Source: CBDFGN01 sp965247065 (GTDB taxonomy: Bacteria; Bacteroidota; Bacteroidia; Cytophagales; Cyclobacteriaceae). From it: 64,000 nucleotides of DNA. The stretch covers positions 744,001 through 808,000 of the forward strand of contig CBDFGN010000006.1 of the NCBI GenBank assembly GCA_965247065.1. The letters run 5' to 3'. The notes below the pieces were generated by a model. It was not told where the DNA came from. It saw only the letters and a list, made by a program, of their open reading frames with translations, and did not search any database. Shown here piece after piece: positions 34,044-41,607 of this stretch. The position numbers were made by a program, and so were the translations under genes. Position 1 is the stretch's first letter. Each line of letters starts with the position of its first letter.

Positions 34044-34460
34044 TTAGCAATACTCTTCAAACACCGCCACTAAATGGTCAGCGATCATTTCGGCCGAACG
34101 ACCCTCAATATGGTGTCTTTCAACAAAATGTACCAATTCCCCATCCTTGAATAGACCTATTGACGGGGAGGAGGGAGGGAATGGCGCAGTGAATTCCCGG
34201 GCACGTGCTACCGCTTCGTGATCCACTCCGGCAAATACGGTGACCAAATTGGCAGGTTTCTTCGCAGAACTTTCCAAAGCCATTCTTACACCCGGTCGAG
34301 CCGCCCCGGCGGCGCAGCCGCAGACCGAGTTAATAACTATCAAAGAGGTGCCGGTATGATTTTCTAAGTGATCTTCAACTTCCGCCGCAGTCGTGAATTC
34401 CTGGAATCCAGCGGAAGTCAGATCGACCCTCATTGGGGCCACGAGTTGTTCAGGATACAT
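34044..34460 (-). CDS. BrxA/BrxB family bacilliredoxin
   Basis: A 138-residue thioredoxin-like protein of the YphP/YqiW family with the redox motif SVCGCAAGAARP and MYPEQLVAPMRVDLTSAGFQE. The SIGLFKDGELVHFVERHHIEGRSAEMI ending is also typical. In Firmicutes these remove bacillithiol from protein cysteines; some Bacteroidota also make bacillithiol. Placed last in the suf operon, it may protect Fe-S assembly thiols, which is an inference from context. Confidence 0.9.
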   Translation of the reverse strand: MYPEQLVAPMRVDLTSAGFQEFTTAAEVEDHLENHTGTSLIVINSVCGCAAGAARPGVRMALESSAKKPANLVTVFAGVDHEAVARAREFTAPFPPSSPSIGLFKDGELVHFVERHHIEGRSAEMIADHLVAVFEEYC

Positions 34461-34510
34461 ATTCTTGGAGTTTAGAGTTTAAAATTTAAAAGTTTAAAAG
34501 TTCAGAACGA

Positions 34511-34834
34511 TCACATAAATCCCAATTCCAGTTTGGCGCTTTCCGACATCATATCTGGAGAATAAGGAGGATCCCAGGTGATTTCAACATCTACATCGTT
34601 CACTCCATCAATCCCTTTGACTCTTGACTCAACTTCGCTGGGAATAGCTTCGGCTGAAGGACAGGCCGGTGAGGTAAGGGTCATGAGAATGTGAATATTA
34701 TTAATTGGAAAGACATTGATCTCATAGATCAATCCCAATTCATAAATATCCACTGGGATCTCAGGATCATAAACCGATTTGATGGCTTCCTGGATCTTTT
34801 CTCGTAAATCTGATTCTGCCAGTTTGTCGGACAT
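34511..34834 (-). CDS. sufT: SufT-type (MIP18/DUF59) Fe-S assembly protein
   Basis: A 107-residue DUF59 protein with SVYDPEIPVDIYELGLIYEI, then ILMTLTSPACPSAEAIPSEV, which carries the reactive Cys, and ITWDPPYSPDMMSESAKLELG. SufT assists maturation of Fe-S proteins downstream of SufBCD. It is placed directly after sufE (3-bp gap), which fits this role. Confidence 0.9.
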   Translation of the reverse strand: MSDKLAESDLREKIQEAIKSVYDPEIPVDIYELGLIYEINVFPINNIHILMTLTSPACPSAEAIPSEVESRVKGIDGVNDVDVEITWDPPYSPDMMSESAKLELGFM

Positions 34835-34837
34835 AAA

Positions 34838-35281
34838 CTAGTTTGTTTTGATTGCCACTTGGCTCTTATAGGCCAAAGCGAATAATTTCATTTGCTTGAT
34901 CATCGCGCCAAATCCATTTGACCGCTGACTTCCAATTACTTGCCTCATTCCAATCTTTTCGACAAAGTATAAATCCGCGTCTATAATCTCATCCGGAGTT
35001 CTATTGGATAGTACTCTAATCAGCAGACTGATCAGGCCCTTAGTGATTTCTGTATTGCTATCGGCCGTAAAATATACTTTGCCATCTTCGAAATCTGTTA
35101 TAAGCCAAACCTTTGACTGGCAGCCCTTAATTATATTTTCCTCAACCTTGTATTCATCCGCCAGTGAAGATAGACCCTGACCTAGATCCATGATGTAGAA
35201 GACAATGCTTTCCTTATCATCCCCCAGAAAACCAAAGTCCTCCACGATTTGAGTCTGTACTTGATCAATCGATTCTATCAT
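34838..35281 (-). CDS. sufE: Fe-S cluster assembly sulfur-transfer protein SufE
   Basis: A 147-residue SufE that takes persulfide sulfur from SufS. Motifs: FGFLGDDKESIVFYIMDLGQGL, IIKGCQSKVWLITDFEDGKVYF with the acceptor Cys in KGCQS, and QRSNGFGAMIKQMK. Its start overlaps the sufS stop (TAATG). It is normal in length. Confidence 0.95.
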   Translation of the reverse strand: MIESIDQVQTQIVEDFGFLGDDKESIVFYIMDLGQGLSSLADEYKVEENIIKGCQSKVWLITDFEDGKVYFTADSNTEITKGLISLLIRVLSNRTPDEIIDADLYFVEKIGMRQVIGSQRSNGFGAMIKQMKLFALAYKSQVAIKTN

Positions 35282-36516
35282 TAGCGGGCCCTTTTGACAA
35301 TACCGGCAATTCCCTCGGCCAATATGTCTATTTCTTCTCGAGTATTATAAACCGCCATAGACGCCCGTACAGTTCCTTCAATATTCAGCAGCTTCATCAA
35401 TGGCTGAGTACAATGGTGGCCGGTCCTCACGGCAATGCCTTTTGCATCGAGCATCATACCTACGTCAAAGGGATGAAAACCCTCCAGGTTAAATGAAAGT
35501 ACGCTGACCTGGTCCTGGGCGTTGCCGACCGGTATGAATCCATCTATTTGTGCCAGAGTGTCTCTCGCGTAATTTATTAGATCAAGCTCATGGGCAGCAA
35601 TGTTGTGCTTACCCAGAGTATTAATAAACTCAAAAGCCTTCTTCAAAGCTACTACATCAGCGATATTTGGGGTTCCCGCTTCAAATTTGTAAGGGATATC
35701 ATTGTAGGTCGTTTCCTCAAAGCGCACCTCCTTGATCATTTCTCCACCACCTTGATAGGGGGGGATCTTTTCCAGGATCCGTCGTTTTCCGTAAAGCACC
35801 CCGGCCCCGGTTGGTCCATACATCTTATGACCCGAAAGACTAAAAAAATCGCAGTTCAAGTCTTGCACATCAATATTAAGATGAGGTGCCGCCTGCGCTC
35901 CATCAACAACGACGATTGCTCCGACCTCGTGGGCCGATGCAGTGATCTCTTTGATCGGATTAACGGTTCCAAGGGCATTTGAGGCATGCACCACCGAGAC
36001 GACTTTGGTCTTTTCGGTAAGGAGATTCTCAAAGGCCGATAATTGCATTTCTCCCTTTTCATTGATGGGAACAACTTTCAGCTTGGCCCCTTTTGCCTCG
36101 CAAACCAACTGCCAGGGAACAATGTTGGAGTGATGCTCCAAACTGCTGATAATCACTTCGTCCCCTTTTTTTATCTGGCTTCCACCATAACTGGAAGCCA
36201 CCAGGTTCAGACCTTCGGTCGTTCCCTTAGTGAATATGATTTCCTCGGGCTCATTGGAATTCACAAATTTGCTGGCGGCCTCCCTGGTTTCCTCGAAGGC
36301 GGAGGTGGCTTTTTCGGCCAGCGTGTGAATGCCCCGGTGGATGTTGGAATTGAAGCCGGTGTAATAATTAACCAATTCGTCAATTACCATACTTGGTTTT
36401 TGGGTGGTAGCGGCATTGTCCAAGTATACAAGCGGCTTTCCATTGACCTTTTCATCCAGGATTGGAAACTGCTCGCGGATCTTGTAAACATCAAACTTTT
36501 CAATTGCCGTTTTCAT
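35281..36516 (-). CDS. sufS: cysteine desulfurase SufS
   Basis: A 411-residue PLP enzyme that converts cysteine to alanine and passes sulfur to SufE. It has VYLDNAATTQKPSMVIDEL, SNIHRGIHTLAEKAT, GDEVIISSLEHHSNIVPWQ and DGAQAAPHLNIDVQ. The PLP lysine lies in SLSGHKMYGPTGAGVLYG, and the catalytic Cys loop is VRTGHHCTQPLM. Class II (SufS) by these motifs. It lies 9 bp after sufD. Confidence 0.97.
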   Translation of the reverse strand: MKTAIEKFDVYKIREQFPILDEKVNGKPLVYLDNAATTQKPSMVIDELVNYYTGFNSNIHRGIHTLAEKATSAFEETREAASKFVNSNEPEEIIFTKGTTEGLNLVASSYGGSQIKKGDEVIISSLEHHSNIVPWQLVCEAKGAKLKVVPINEKGEMQLSAFENLLTEKTKVVSVVHASNALGTVNPIKEITASAHEVGAIVVVDGAQAAPHLNIDVQDLNCDFFSLSGHKMYGPTGAGVLYGKRRILEKIPPYQGGGEMIKEVRFEETTYNDIPYKFEAGTPNIADVVALKKAFEFINTLGKHNIAAHELDLINYARDTLAQIDGFIPVGNAQDQVSVLSFNLEGFHPFDVGMMLDAKGIAVRTGHHCTQPLMKLLNIEGTVRASMAVYNTREEIDILAEGIAGIVKRAR

Positions 36517-36525
36517 GCCAGGTGA

Positions 36526-37887
36526 TTAGAGTGCTTTCTCCTGATTTAGCCAATGGGTAATCTTCTGATCCAGATATTCATGCAATTGGGGAATCTTCAC
36601 TTTGTCTACCACTTCTCGGGCAAAAGCGTACAGCAGCAGCGCCTGTGCACTTTTCTTGCTTAAACCACGTGAGCGGAGATAAAAGAGTTGCTCCTGGTCC
36701 AGCTGACCAGTAGTAGCCCCGTGGGAACATTTTACATCATCTGCCCAAATCTCCAGCTGTGGCTTCGTGTTTATTGAAGCTTCTTCAGATATAAGTATGT
36801 TAGCATTGGACTGATATGCGTTGGTCTGTTGGGCTCCGGGGCGGACGAAGATTTTGCCGTTGAATACGCCGCTAGATTTTCCTCCCATGACACCTTTGTA
36901 CAACTCGTTGCTGAATGACCTGGGCTGTCGATGATCTACCACAGTATGATTATCCACGTGCTGTTCCCCGTCTAGTAGAAAAAGGCCATTCATATGGGAT
37001 TCGCAATGCTCCCCATCCAGTGAGATGTTCAGGTTATTTCGGATCATTTGGCCATTGAGCGTAACGGTGTGAGCGGCAAAATGGCTATTTGTTCCTTGCC
37101 AGACCTGGGTCATGCCGATGTGATAGGACATTTCATCATCCTGAATGACATAATATTCAAGACGGGCGTCCCGGTCTACTACAATTTCCGTTACTGAATT
37201 AGTGAAACTGGAACCCTCTCCAAGAGTCTTAGAGTGTTGGATAAACCGAGCCTGACTGTTGGGATGGACCACTATTAAGTTCCGGGGCTGATTGTAAACA
37301 TCGCCATTGCCCGCGTCACTTATAAAATGCAGTAAAATAGGCTCTCCCACCACCTGTCCCGGCCCAACCTGAATAAAGGATCCGTCACGGCTCAGGCCTG
37401 TATTCAATGCTGTATAAGGATCCTGATCAACATTGGCATATTTGGCAAAATGCGTTTCGAATTTTTCAGGATCATCAACCATCGCTTGCCCTAACGTGGT
37501 AATCTTAATACCAGGGCCGGACGGAAGCGTCGACAGGTCTTTTCTCAGCGCACCATTTACGAAGACCAACCCAAAGGCGTCAACCGGTAACCTTATATTA
37601 TCGAGAATCTGCTCATTCTTTAATTCTTTTCCTGGGCGAGGGGTCTTTAGGTCAAGATCCTCTTCGAGACGTTTGGAAATCGGCGTGTATTTATACTCCT
37701 CATCTTTAGGTCCTGGGAGGCCGACTTGATCAAACCGCGCAATCGCCTCCCGCCGGGTTTGATGCCAGCTGGACTCAGTTGCTCCGTTAAGTGAGGCCTC
37801 TAGTTCCCGGAACCTTTCTAGGAAGAACTCCTTCAGATGAACTTTGATGGCACCGTTATTCATGGGCGTTAGGCTGCTTTGATCCAA
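36526..37887 (-). CDS. sufD: Fe-S cluster assembly protein SufD
   Basis: SufD forms the SufBC2D scaffold. The 453-residue product has the beta-helix core with GQVVGEPILLHFISDAG and SNELYKGVMGGKSSGVFNGKIFV. The C-terminal part is DVKCSHGATTGQLDQEQLFYLRSRGLSKKSAQALLLYAFA, which contains the SufC-binding and Fe-S-related His. Its start overlaps sufC by 19 bp. Confidence 0.95.
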   Translation of the reverse strand: MDQSSLTPMNNGAIKVHLKEFFLERFRELEASLNGATESSWHQTRREAIARFDQVGLPGPKDEEYKYTPISKRLEEDLDLKTPRPGKELKNEQILDNIRLPVDAFGLVFVNGALRKDLSTLPSGPGIKITTLGQAMVDDPEKFETHFAKYANVDQDPYTALNTGLSRDGSFIQVGPGQVVGEPILLHFISDAGNGDVYNQPRNLIVVHPNSQARFIQHSKTLGEGSSFTNSVTEIVVDRDARLEYYVIQDDEMSYHIGMTQVWQGTNSHFAAHTVTLNGQMIRNNLNISLDGEHCESHMNGLFLLDGEQHVDNHTVVDHRQPRSFSNELYKGVMGGKSSGVFNGKIFVRPGAQQTNAYQSNANILISEEASINTKPQLEIWADDVKCSHGATTGQLDQEQLFYLRSRGLSKKSAQALLLYAFAREVVDKVKIPQLHEYLDQKITHWLNQEKAL

Positions 37888-38612
37888 TCGTAGCCCTTTT
37901 GTTCCAGTTCCAGAGCCAATTTCCTATCGCCAGATTTGACGATTCGGCCACCGTAAAGAACATGGACAAAATCGGGAATGATGTAGTTCAAAAGTCTCTG
38001 GTAGTGGGTCACTATTATGGTGGCGCTTGTGGGATTTCTTAATTTGTTCACTCCCTTGGCAACGATCTTAAGTGCATCAATGTCCAGCCCCGAATCGGTT
38101 TCGTCCAGAATCGAGAGTTTTGGCTCTAACATTGCCATTTGAAAGATCTCGTTTCGCTTTTTCTCACCTCCGGAGAACCCCTCATTTAAGGAGCGGTTCA
38201 TAAGAGATTGGTCAATTTCCACCAACTTCATCTTCTCTTTCATTACCTTGAGAAAGGACACCGCATCCAACTTAGGCAGACCCTGGTGTTCCCTTATCTG
38301 ATTCAAGGCGGTTTTAAGGAAGTTCGAGGAGCTCACCCCCGGTAATTCCACTGGGTATTGGAAAGCCAGAAAAACTCCCTCACGAGCTCGTTTTTCAGGT
38401 GACCATTCTAAGAGATTATGACCCAGGTAGCTTACAGTTCCTCCAGTTACCTCAAATTCCTCTCTTCCTGCCAGAACCGAAGCTAAAGTGCTCTTTCCGG
38501 AGCCATTCGGACCCATGATCGCATGGATTTCACCAGCTTTCACTTCGAGGTCGACTCCTTTAAGGATATCGTTACCGTTAATACCGGCGGTCAAATTATT
38601 TATACTTAGCAT
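37869..38612 (-). CDS. sufC: Fe-S cluster assembly ATPase SufC
   Basis: A 247-residue ABC ATPase of the SufBCD complex. Walker A is GPNGSGKSTLASVLAG, the Q-loop is FLAFQYPVELPGVSS, the signature is EGFSGGEKKRNEI, Walker B is LSILDETDSGLDIDAL, and the H-loop is IVTHYQRLL. All are as in SufC. The operon order is sufB-C-D-S-E-T-brx. Confidence 0.97.
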   Translation of the reverse strand: MLSINNLTAGINGNDILKGVDLEVKAGEIHAIMGPNGSGKSTLASVLAGREEFEVTGGTVSYLGHNLLEWSPEKRAREGVFLAFQYPVELPGVSSSNFLKTALNQIREHQGLPKLDAVSFLKVMKEKMKLVEIDQSLMNRSLNEGFSGGEKKRNEIFQMAMLEPKLSILDETDSGLDIDALKIVAKGVNKLRNPTSATIIVTHYQRLLNYIIPDFVHVLYGGRIVKSGDRKLALELEQKGYDWIKAA

Positions 38613-38699
38613 TTTGAGCTTCTGTTCTTAAATGATATTCTTCTTTAACTATGAAAGGCTGGCTTTTTGGACCAGCTGGACAGAATTGCTTCCAACGCT

Positions 38700-40145
38700 T
38701 TACCCGACGCTGCCCTCGAGGGTCAATGCCAATAACTTTTGTGCCTCAACCGCAAATTCCATGGGCAGTTGGTTCAACACCTCCTTGCAGTAACCGTTGA
38801 CGATCAGAGCAACGGCACTTTCTTCGTCAATACCCCTCTGTGTGCAATAAAACAACTGATCCTCCCCGATTTTGGAGGTAGTGGCCTCATGTTCCACATG
38901 GGCCCCGGCATTCCTCGTTTCGATATAGGGAAAAGTGTGGGCTCCACATTGATCGCCCATAAGGAGAGAATCGCACTGTGAGAAATTACGGGCGTTCTCA
39001 GCCCGTTTCATCACCTTCACCAAACCCCGGTAGCTGTTCTGGCTCTTGCCTACAGATACCCCTTTAGAAACGATCCGACTTTTGGTGTTCTTACCGATAT
39101 GGATCATTTTGGTGCCCGTATCAGCTTGCTGATAATTGTTGGTTACCGCAACCGAATAGAACTCCCCAATTGAATTATCACCTTTGAGAATGCAAGAGGG
39201 ATACTTCCAGGTTATGGCTGAACCCGTTTCTACTTGAGTCCATGAGATCTTGGCATTGGTTCCTGCGCACAAACCCCTTTTTGTAACGAAATTATATATA
39301 CCGCCCACCCCGTTCTTATCACCTGGGTACCAGTTCTGTACGGTAGAATACTTGACTTCCGCATCCTTGGCTGCATAGATTTCGACTACGGCGGCATGCA
39401 ATTGGTTTTCGTCTCGTGCAGGAGCCGTACATCCTTCGAGGTAGCTTACATATGATCCTTCCTCAGCTACTATGAGTGTCCTCTCAAACTGACCGGTATT
39501 GGCCGCATTGATCCTGAAGTAAGTCGACAATTCCATTGGACATCGCACGCCTTTGGGAATATAACAGAAGGAGCCATCTGAGAAAACGGCCGAATTGAGT
39601 GCAGCAAAGTAATTATCGCGGGCAGGCACCACCGAGCCCAGATACTTCCTGACCAACTCCGGGTGGTTCTTTACGGCTTCGCTGAAGGAGCAGAAAATGA
39701 CTCCTAATTCAGCTAGCTTATCGGAAAAGGTTGTTGCCACCGAAACGCTGTCCATAACCGCATCTACAGCCACACCGGTCAGCCTTTTTTGCTCTTCCAG
39801 CGAAATTCCCAACTTTGCGAAGGTGGCTTTCAATTCAGGATCCACATCGTCGAGGCTTTCCAGGGTTGCCTTTTGCTTTGGTGCGGAATAATAAATAATG
39901 TCCTGATAATTTATCTCCGGGTAAGTTACATTGGGCCATTGGGGTTCCTTTTGCTTAAGCCAATAGCGATAAGACTTTAACCTCCAATCGAGCAACCAGG
40001 AGGGTTCCTTTTTTTTGCCGGAAATGAAGCGAACTATATCTTCATTAAGGCCCTTGGGCACCGAGTCGTTTTCGATAGCCGTCTCAAATCCATATTTGTA
40101 TTCGGATTTGGTGAAATCTTCCAGTATCTGATTGTCTTTGCTCAT
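38700..40145 (-). CDS. sufB: Fe-S cluster assembly protein SufB
   Basis: The scaffold subunit on which Fe-S clusters are built. The 481-residue product (start at ATG 40145; 11 further upstream residues are open but lie over the promoter box) has VVPARDNYFAALNSAVFSDGSFCYIPKGVRCPMELSTYFRIN, and EGCTAPARDENQLHAAVVE with the key Cys. The ending is HEATTSKIGEDQLFYCTQRGIDEESAVALIVNGYCKEVL. First gene of the suf operon. Confidence 0.97.
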   Translation of the reverse strand: MSKDNQILEDFTKSEYKYGFETAIENDSVPKGLNEDIVRFISGKKKEPSWLLDWRLKSYRYWLKQKEPQWPNVTYPEINYQDIIYYSAPKQKATLESLDDVDPELKATFAKLGISLEEQKRLTGVAVDAVMDSVSVATTFSDKLAELGVIFCSFSEAVKNHPELVRKYLGSVVPARDNYFAALNSAVFSDGSFCYIPKGVRCPMELSTYFRINAANTGQFERTLIVAEEGSYVSYLEGCTAPARDENQLHAAVVEIYAAKDAEVKYSTVQNWYPGDKNGVGGIYNFVTKRGLCAGTNAKISWTQVETGSAITWKYPSCILKGDNSIGEFYSVAVTNNYQQADTGTKMIHIGKNTKSRIVSKGVSVGKSQNSYRGLVKVMKRAENARNFSQCDSLLMGDQCGAHTFPYIETRNAGAHVEHEATTSKIGEDQLFYCTQRGIDEESAVALIVNGYCKEVLNQLPMEFAVEAQKLLALTLEGSVG

Positions 40146-40165
40146 CGATGAAGGTTCAGAACACG

Positions 40166-40173
40166 CAAATTTA
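40166..40173 (-). promoter_or_regulatory. candidate -7 box (TAAATTTG) of the suf operon
   Basis: TAAATTTG on the minus strand lies 20 bp ahead of the SufB ATG at 40145. This also argues against the longer start at 40178. No -33 TTG is evident. Confidence 0.45.
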
Positions 40174-40280
40174 CGCAATTCTACACCTTATTTTTAATAA
40201 ATCTAAATAAAAATTCTACCAGATTGAACGAAGATAACCCAAGATAGTTGGGCTTGTTTGACCCCGGTTTGGTCAGGAGA

Positions 40281-40757
40281 TTAGGATTCGATCCTCTCGA
40301 ATTGAATATGTCGATTAAGGCTCTCCTCAAGGGATACGAGAGTTTCAGTGCGCTCGATCCCTTCTACTTTTTGGATTTTATCGTGAAGGACCTCCCGAAG
40401 GTGCTTGGTGTCTTTACAATGAATTTTGATAAAGATGTTATAGTTGCCGGTGGTATAGTGCATTTTAACTATCTCGGGAATATCTCTTAGTTTTACAGTG
40501 ACTTCGTCGTAAAGTGAACTTCTTTCCAGGTATATTCCCAGAAAGGCAGTAACATCATAACCCAGTTTTGAATAGTCCATGCTCAGGGTTGTACCTTTGA
40601 CTATTCCCATATCTTCCATTTTTTTCATTCGCACGTGAACCGTTCCTCCAGAAACATAAACTTTCTTGGCGACTTCGGTATAAGGGAGTTTGGCGTCCTC
40701 GGTTAGTAGGGTCAAGATCTTAAGATCTATGTTGTCAATTTCGTAATTTTTAGCCAT
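40281..40757 (-). CDS. Lrp/AsnC family transcriptional regulator
   Basis: A 158-residue feast/famine regulator. The N-terminal HTH is IDNIDLKILTLLTEDAKLPYTEVAKKVYVSGGTVHVRMKKMEDMGIVKG, and a C-terminal RAM/ligand domain has VTAFLGIYLERSS and HYTTGNYNIFIKIHCKD. It lies between the suf operon and the tRNA-like gene, with its own spacers. Target genes and ligand are unknown. Confidence 0.92.
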   Translation of the reverse strand: MAKNYEIDNIDLKILTLLTEDAKLPYTEVAKKVYVSGGTVHVRMKKMEDMGIVKGTTLSMDYSKLGYDVTAFLGIYLERSSLYDEVTVKLRDIPEIVKMHYTTGNYNIFIKIHCKDTKHLREVLHDKIQKVEGIERTETLVSLEESLNRHIQFERIES

Positions 40758-40866
40758 TTCGCTAAGTTGTTTTTGATATATTGATACCGAATATACCTAT
40801 TTGATAAATAATATCTAAATATTCGTTTATTTTATTGAAAAATTTTTAATATTTGATCTATTCTAT

Positions 40867-40874
40867 TAGCTTTG
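40867..40874 (+). promoter_or_regulatory. candidate -7 box (TAGCTTTG) of the tRNA-like gene
   Basis: TAGCTTTG matches TAnnTTTG and would start transcription near 40881, about 30 nt before the mature 5' end at 40910. The -33 region is only T-rich. Confidence 0.5.
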
Positions 40875-40909
40875 TAGCAATCAATCGTTCTTTTGAGTAT
40901 TGATTATAC

Positions 40910-41024
40910 TGTAGGGTGATGAAATTGGCAGACATGCCCTCCTGTCTCGGGGGTGGAGAATTGGAAAAAATCCCTTTTTGGGACTAACCGCTCCGTGAAG
41001 GTTCGAATCCTTCTCCTACAGCCA
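40910..41024 (+). tRNA. unusual type II tRNA: Leu-like body, GTC (Asp) anticodon, 43-nt variable arm
   Basis: The 115-nt cloverleaf is complete. Acceptor TGTAGGG pairs with TCCTACA (last pair G-U), with G73 and an encoded CCA (41022-41024). The D arm ATG-AAATTGGCAGA-CAT is like tRNA-Leu. The anticodon stem CCCTC/GGGGG (one U-G pair) holds the loop CTGTCTC, so the anticodon is GTC (40944-40946), with T37 and C38. T arm GAAGG-TTCGAAT-CCTTC. The variable region (40954-40996) is 43 nt and can fold into three short helices (GGAG/CTCC, TTGG/CTAA, TCCC/GGGA). Leu identity would need A73; G73, GUC and C38 are Asp identity elements. The amino acid accepted is therefore uncertain. It could be a pseudo-tRNA or a tRNA-like RNA. 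Confidence 0.75.
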
Positions 41025-41054
41025 TTCTTTTGGGTTAATGTTGTTTATTTTGGG

Positions 41055-41082
41055 AAAGAGCCTGCATCCTCGCAGGCTCTTT
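41055..41082 (+). terminator. terminator of the tRNA-like gene
   Basis: AAAGAGCCTGC pairs with GCAGGCTCTTT (11 bp, loop ATCCTC) and is followed by further T residues, 30 bp beyond the CCA end. It lies 3 bp before the stop of the convergent terB-like gene and may serve both strands. Confidence 0.88.
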
Positions 41083-41085
41083 TTT

Positions 41086-41451
41086 CTATTTCTGATTCTT
41101 CAAGATCTCAATTGCCTGATCCACGCTGCGTTCACTAAAGCCCAATCGATTTGCCAGATTGATACATAGCTGGTATTCATTTTTATGAAAAAAGCCATCT
41201 ATCAAAGCCATGTATACAGCATCTCGCAACTGATCCTCCCGGTCTATTATGTTCTGAGGAACTACGAATTTCAAATTCTCCGCATCATCCAATATCTGCA
41301 AGACCTCTTTCGCAGACAGACCGTATTGCGCTGCTTTGGAGTGGAGCAGTTTCTTTTCGTTCTCATGCCAAAACCCATCGGCGATGGCAACCGCCACCAG
41401 GTTCTTGAAATGCTCAATTTTTACTTTTCTTACTTTAGTCCCTCCAGTCAT
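41086..41451 (-). CDS. TerB-like (tellurite resistance TerB family) protein
   Basis: A 121-residue all-helical protein with two TerB-type metal-helix pairs: LVAVAIADGFWHENEKKLLHSKAAQYGLS and AVYMALIDGFFHKNEYQLCINLANRLGFS. Each has the Asp-Gly-x-x-x-x-x-Glu pattern of the TerB/DjlA fold. Not evidence for tellurite resistance by itself, as such proteins are widespread stand-alone domains. Function is unknown. Confidence 0.72.
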   Translation of the reverse strand: MTGGTKVRKVKIEHFKNLVAVAIADGFWHENEKKLLHSKAAQYGLSAKEVLQILDDAENLKFVVPQNIIDREDQLRDAVYMALIDGFFHKNEYQLCINLANRLGFSERSVDQAIEILKNQK

Positions 41452-41607
41452 TCTATCTTTATTTAGGTTATCATTTCAGGCTGGGACACCTATTTTATTT
41501 TACCGTTATTGGTTTTTAATTTATCATCAAGCTGAGATTTTCATAAATTAACACCCTTTCAACAATAAATTCTTTGAACAAGTATCAAGTAACCCGAATA
41601 TAAAATA

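Noticed and set aside
40910..41024. Group I intron or tmRNA fragment to explain the long tRNA-like gene
   Set aside because: The extra length lies in the variable arm, not the anticodon loop, and the whole cloverleaf including CCA is intact, so neither explanation fits.
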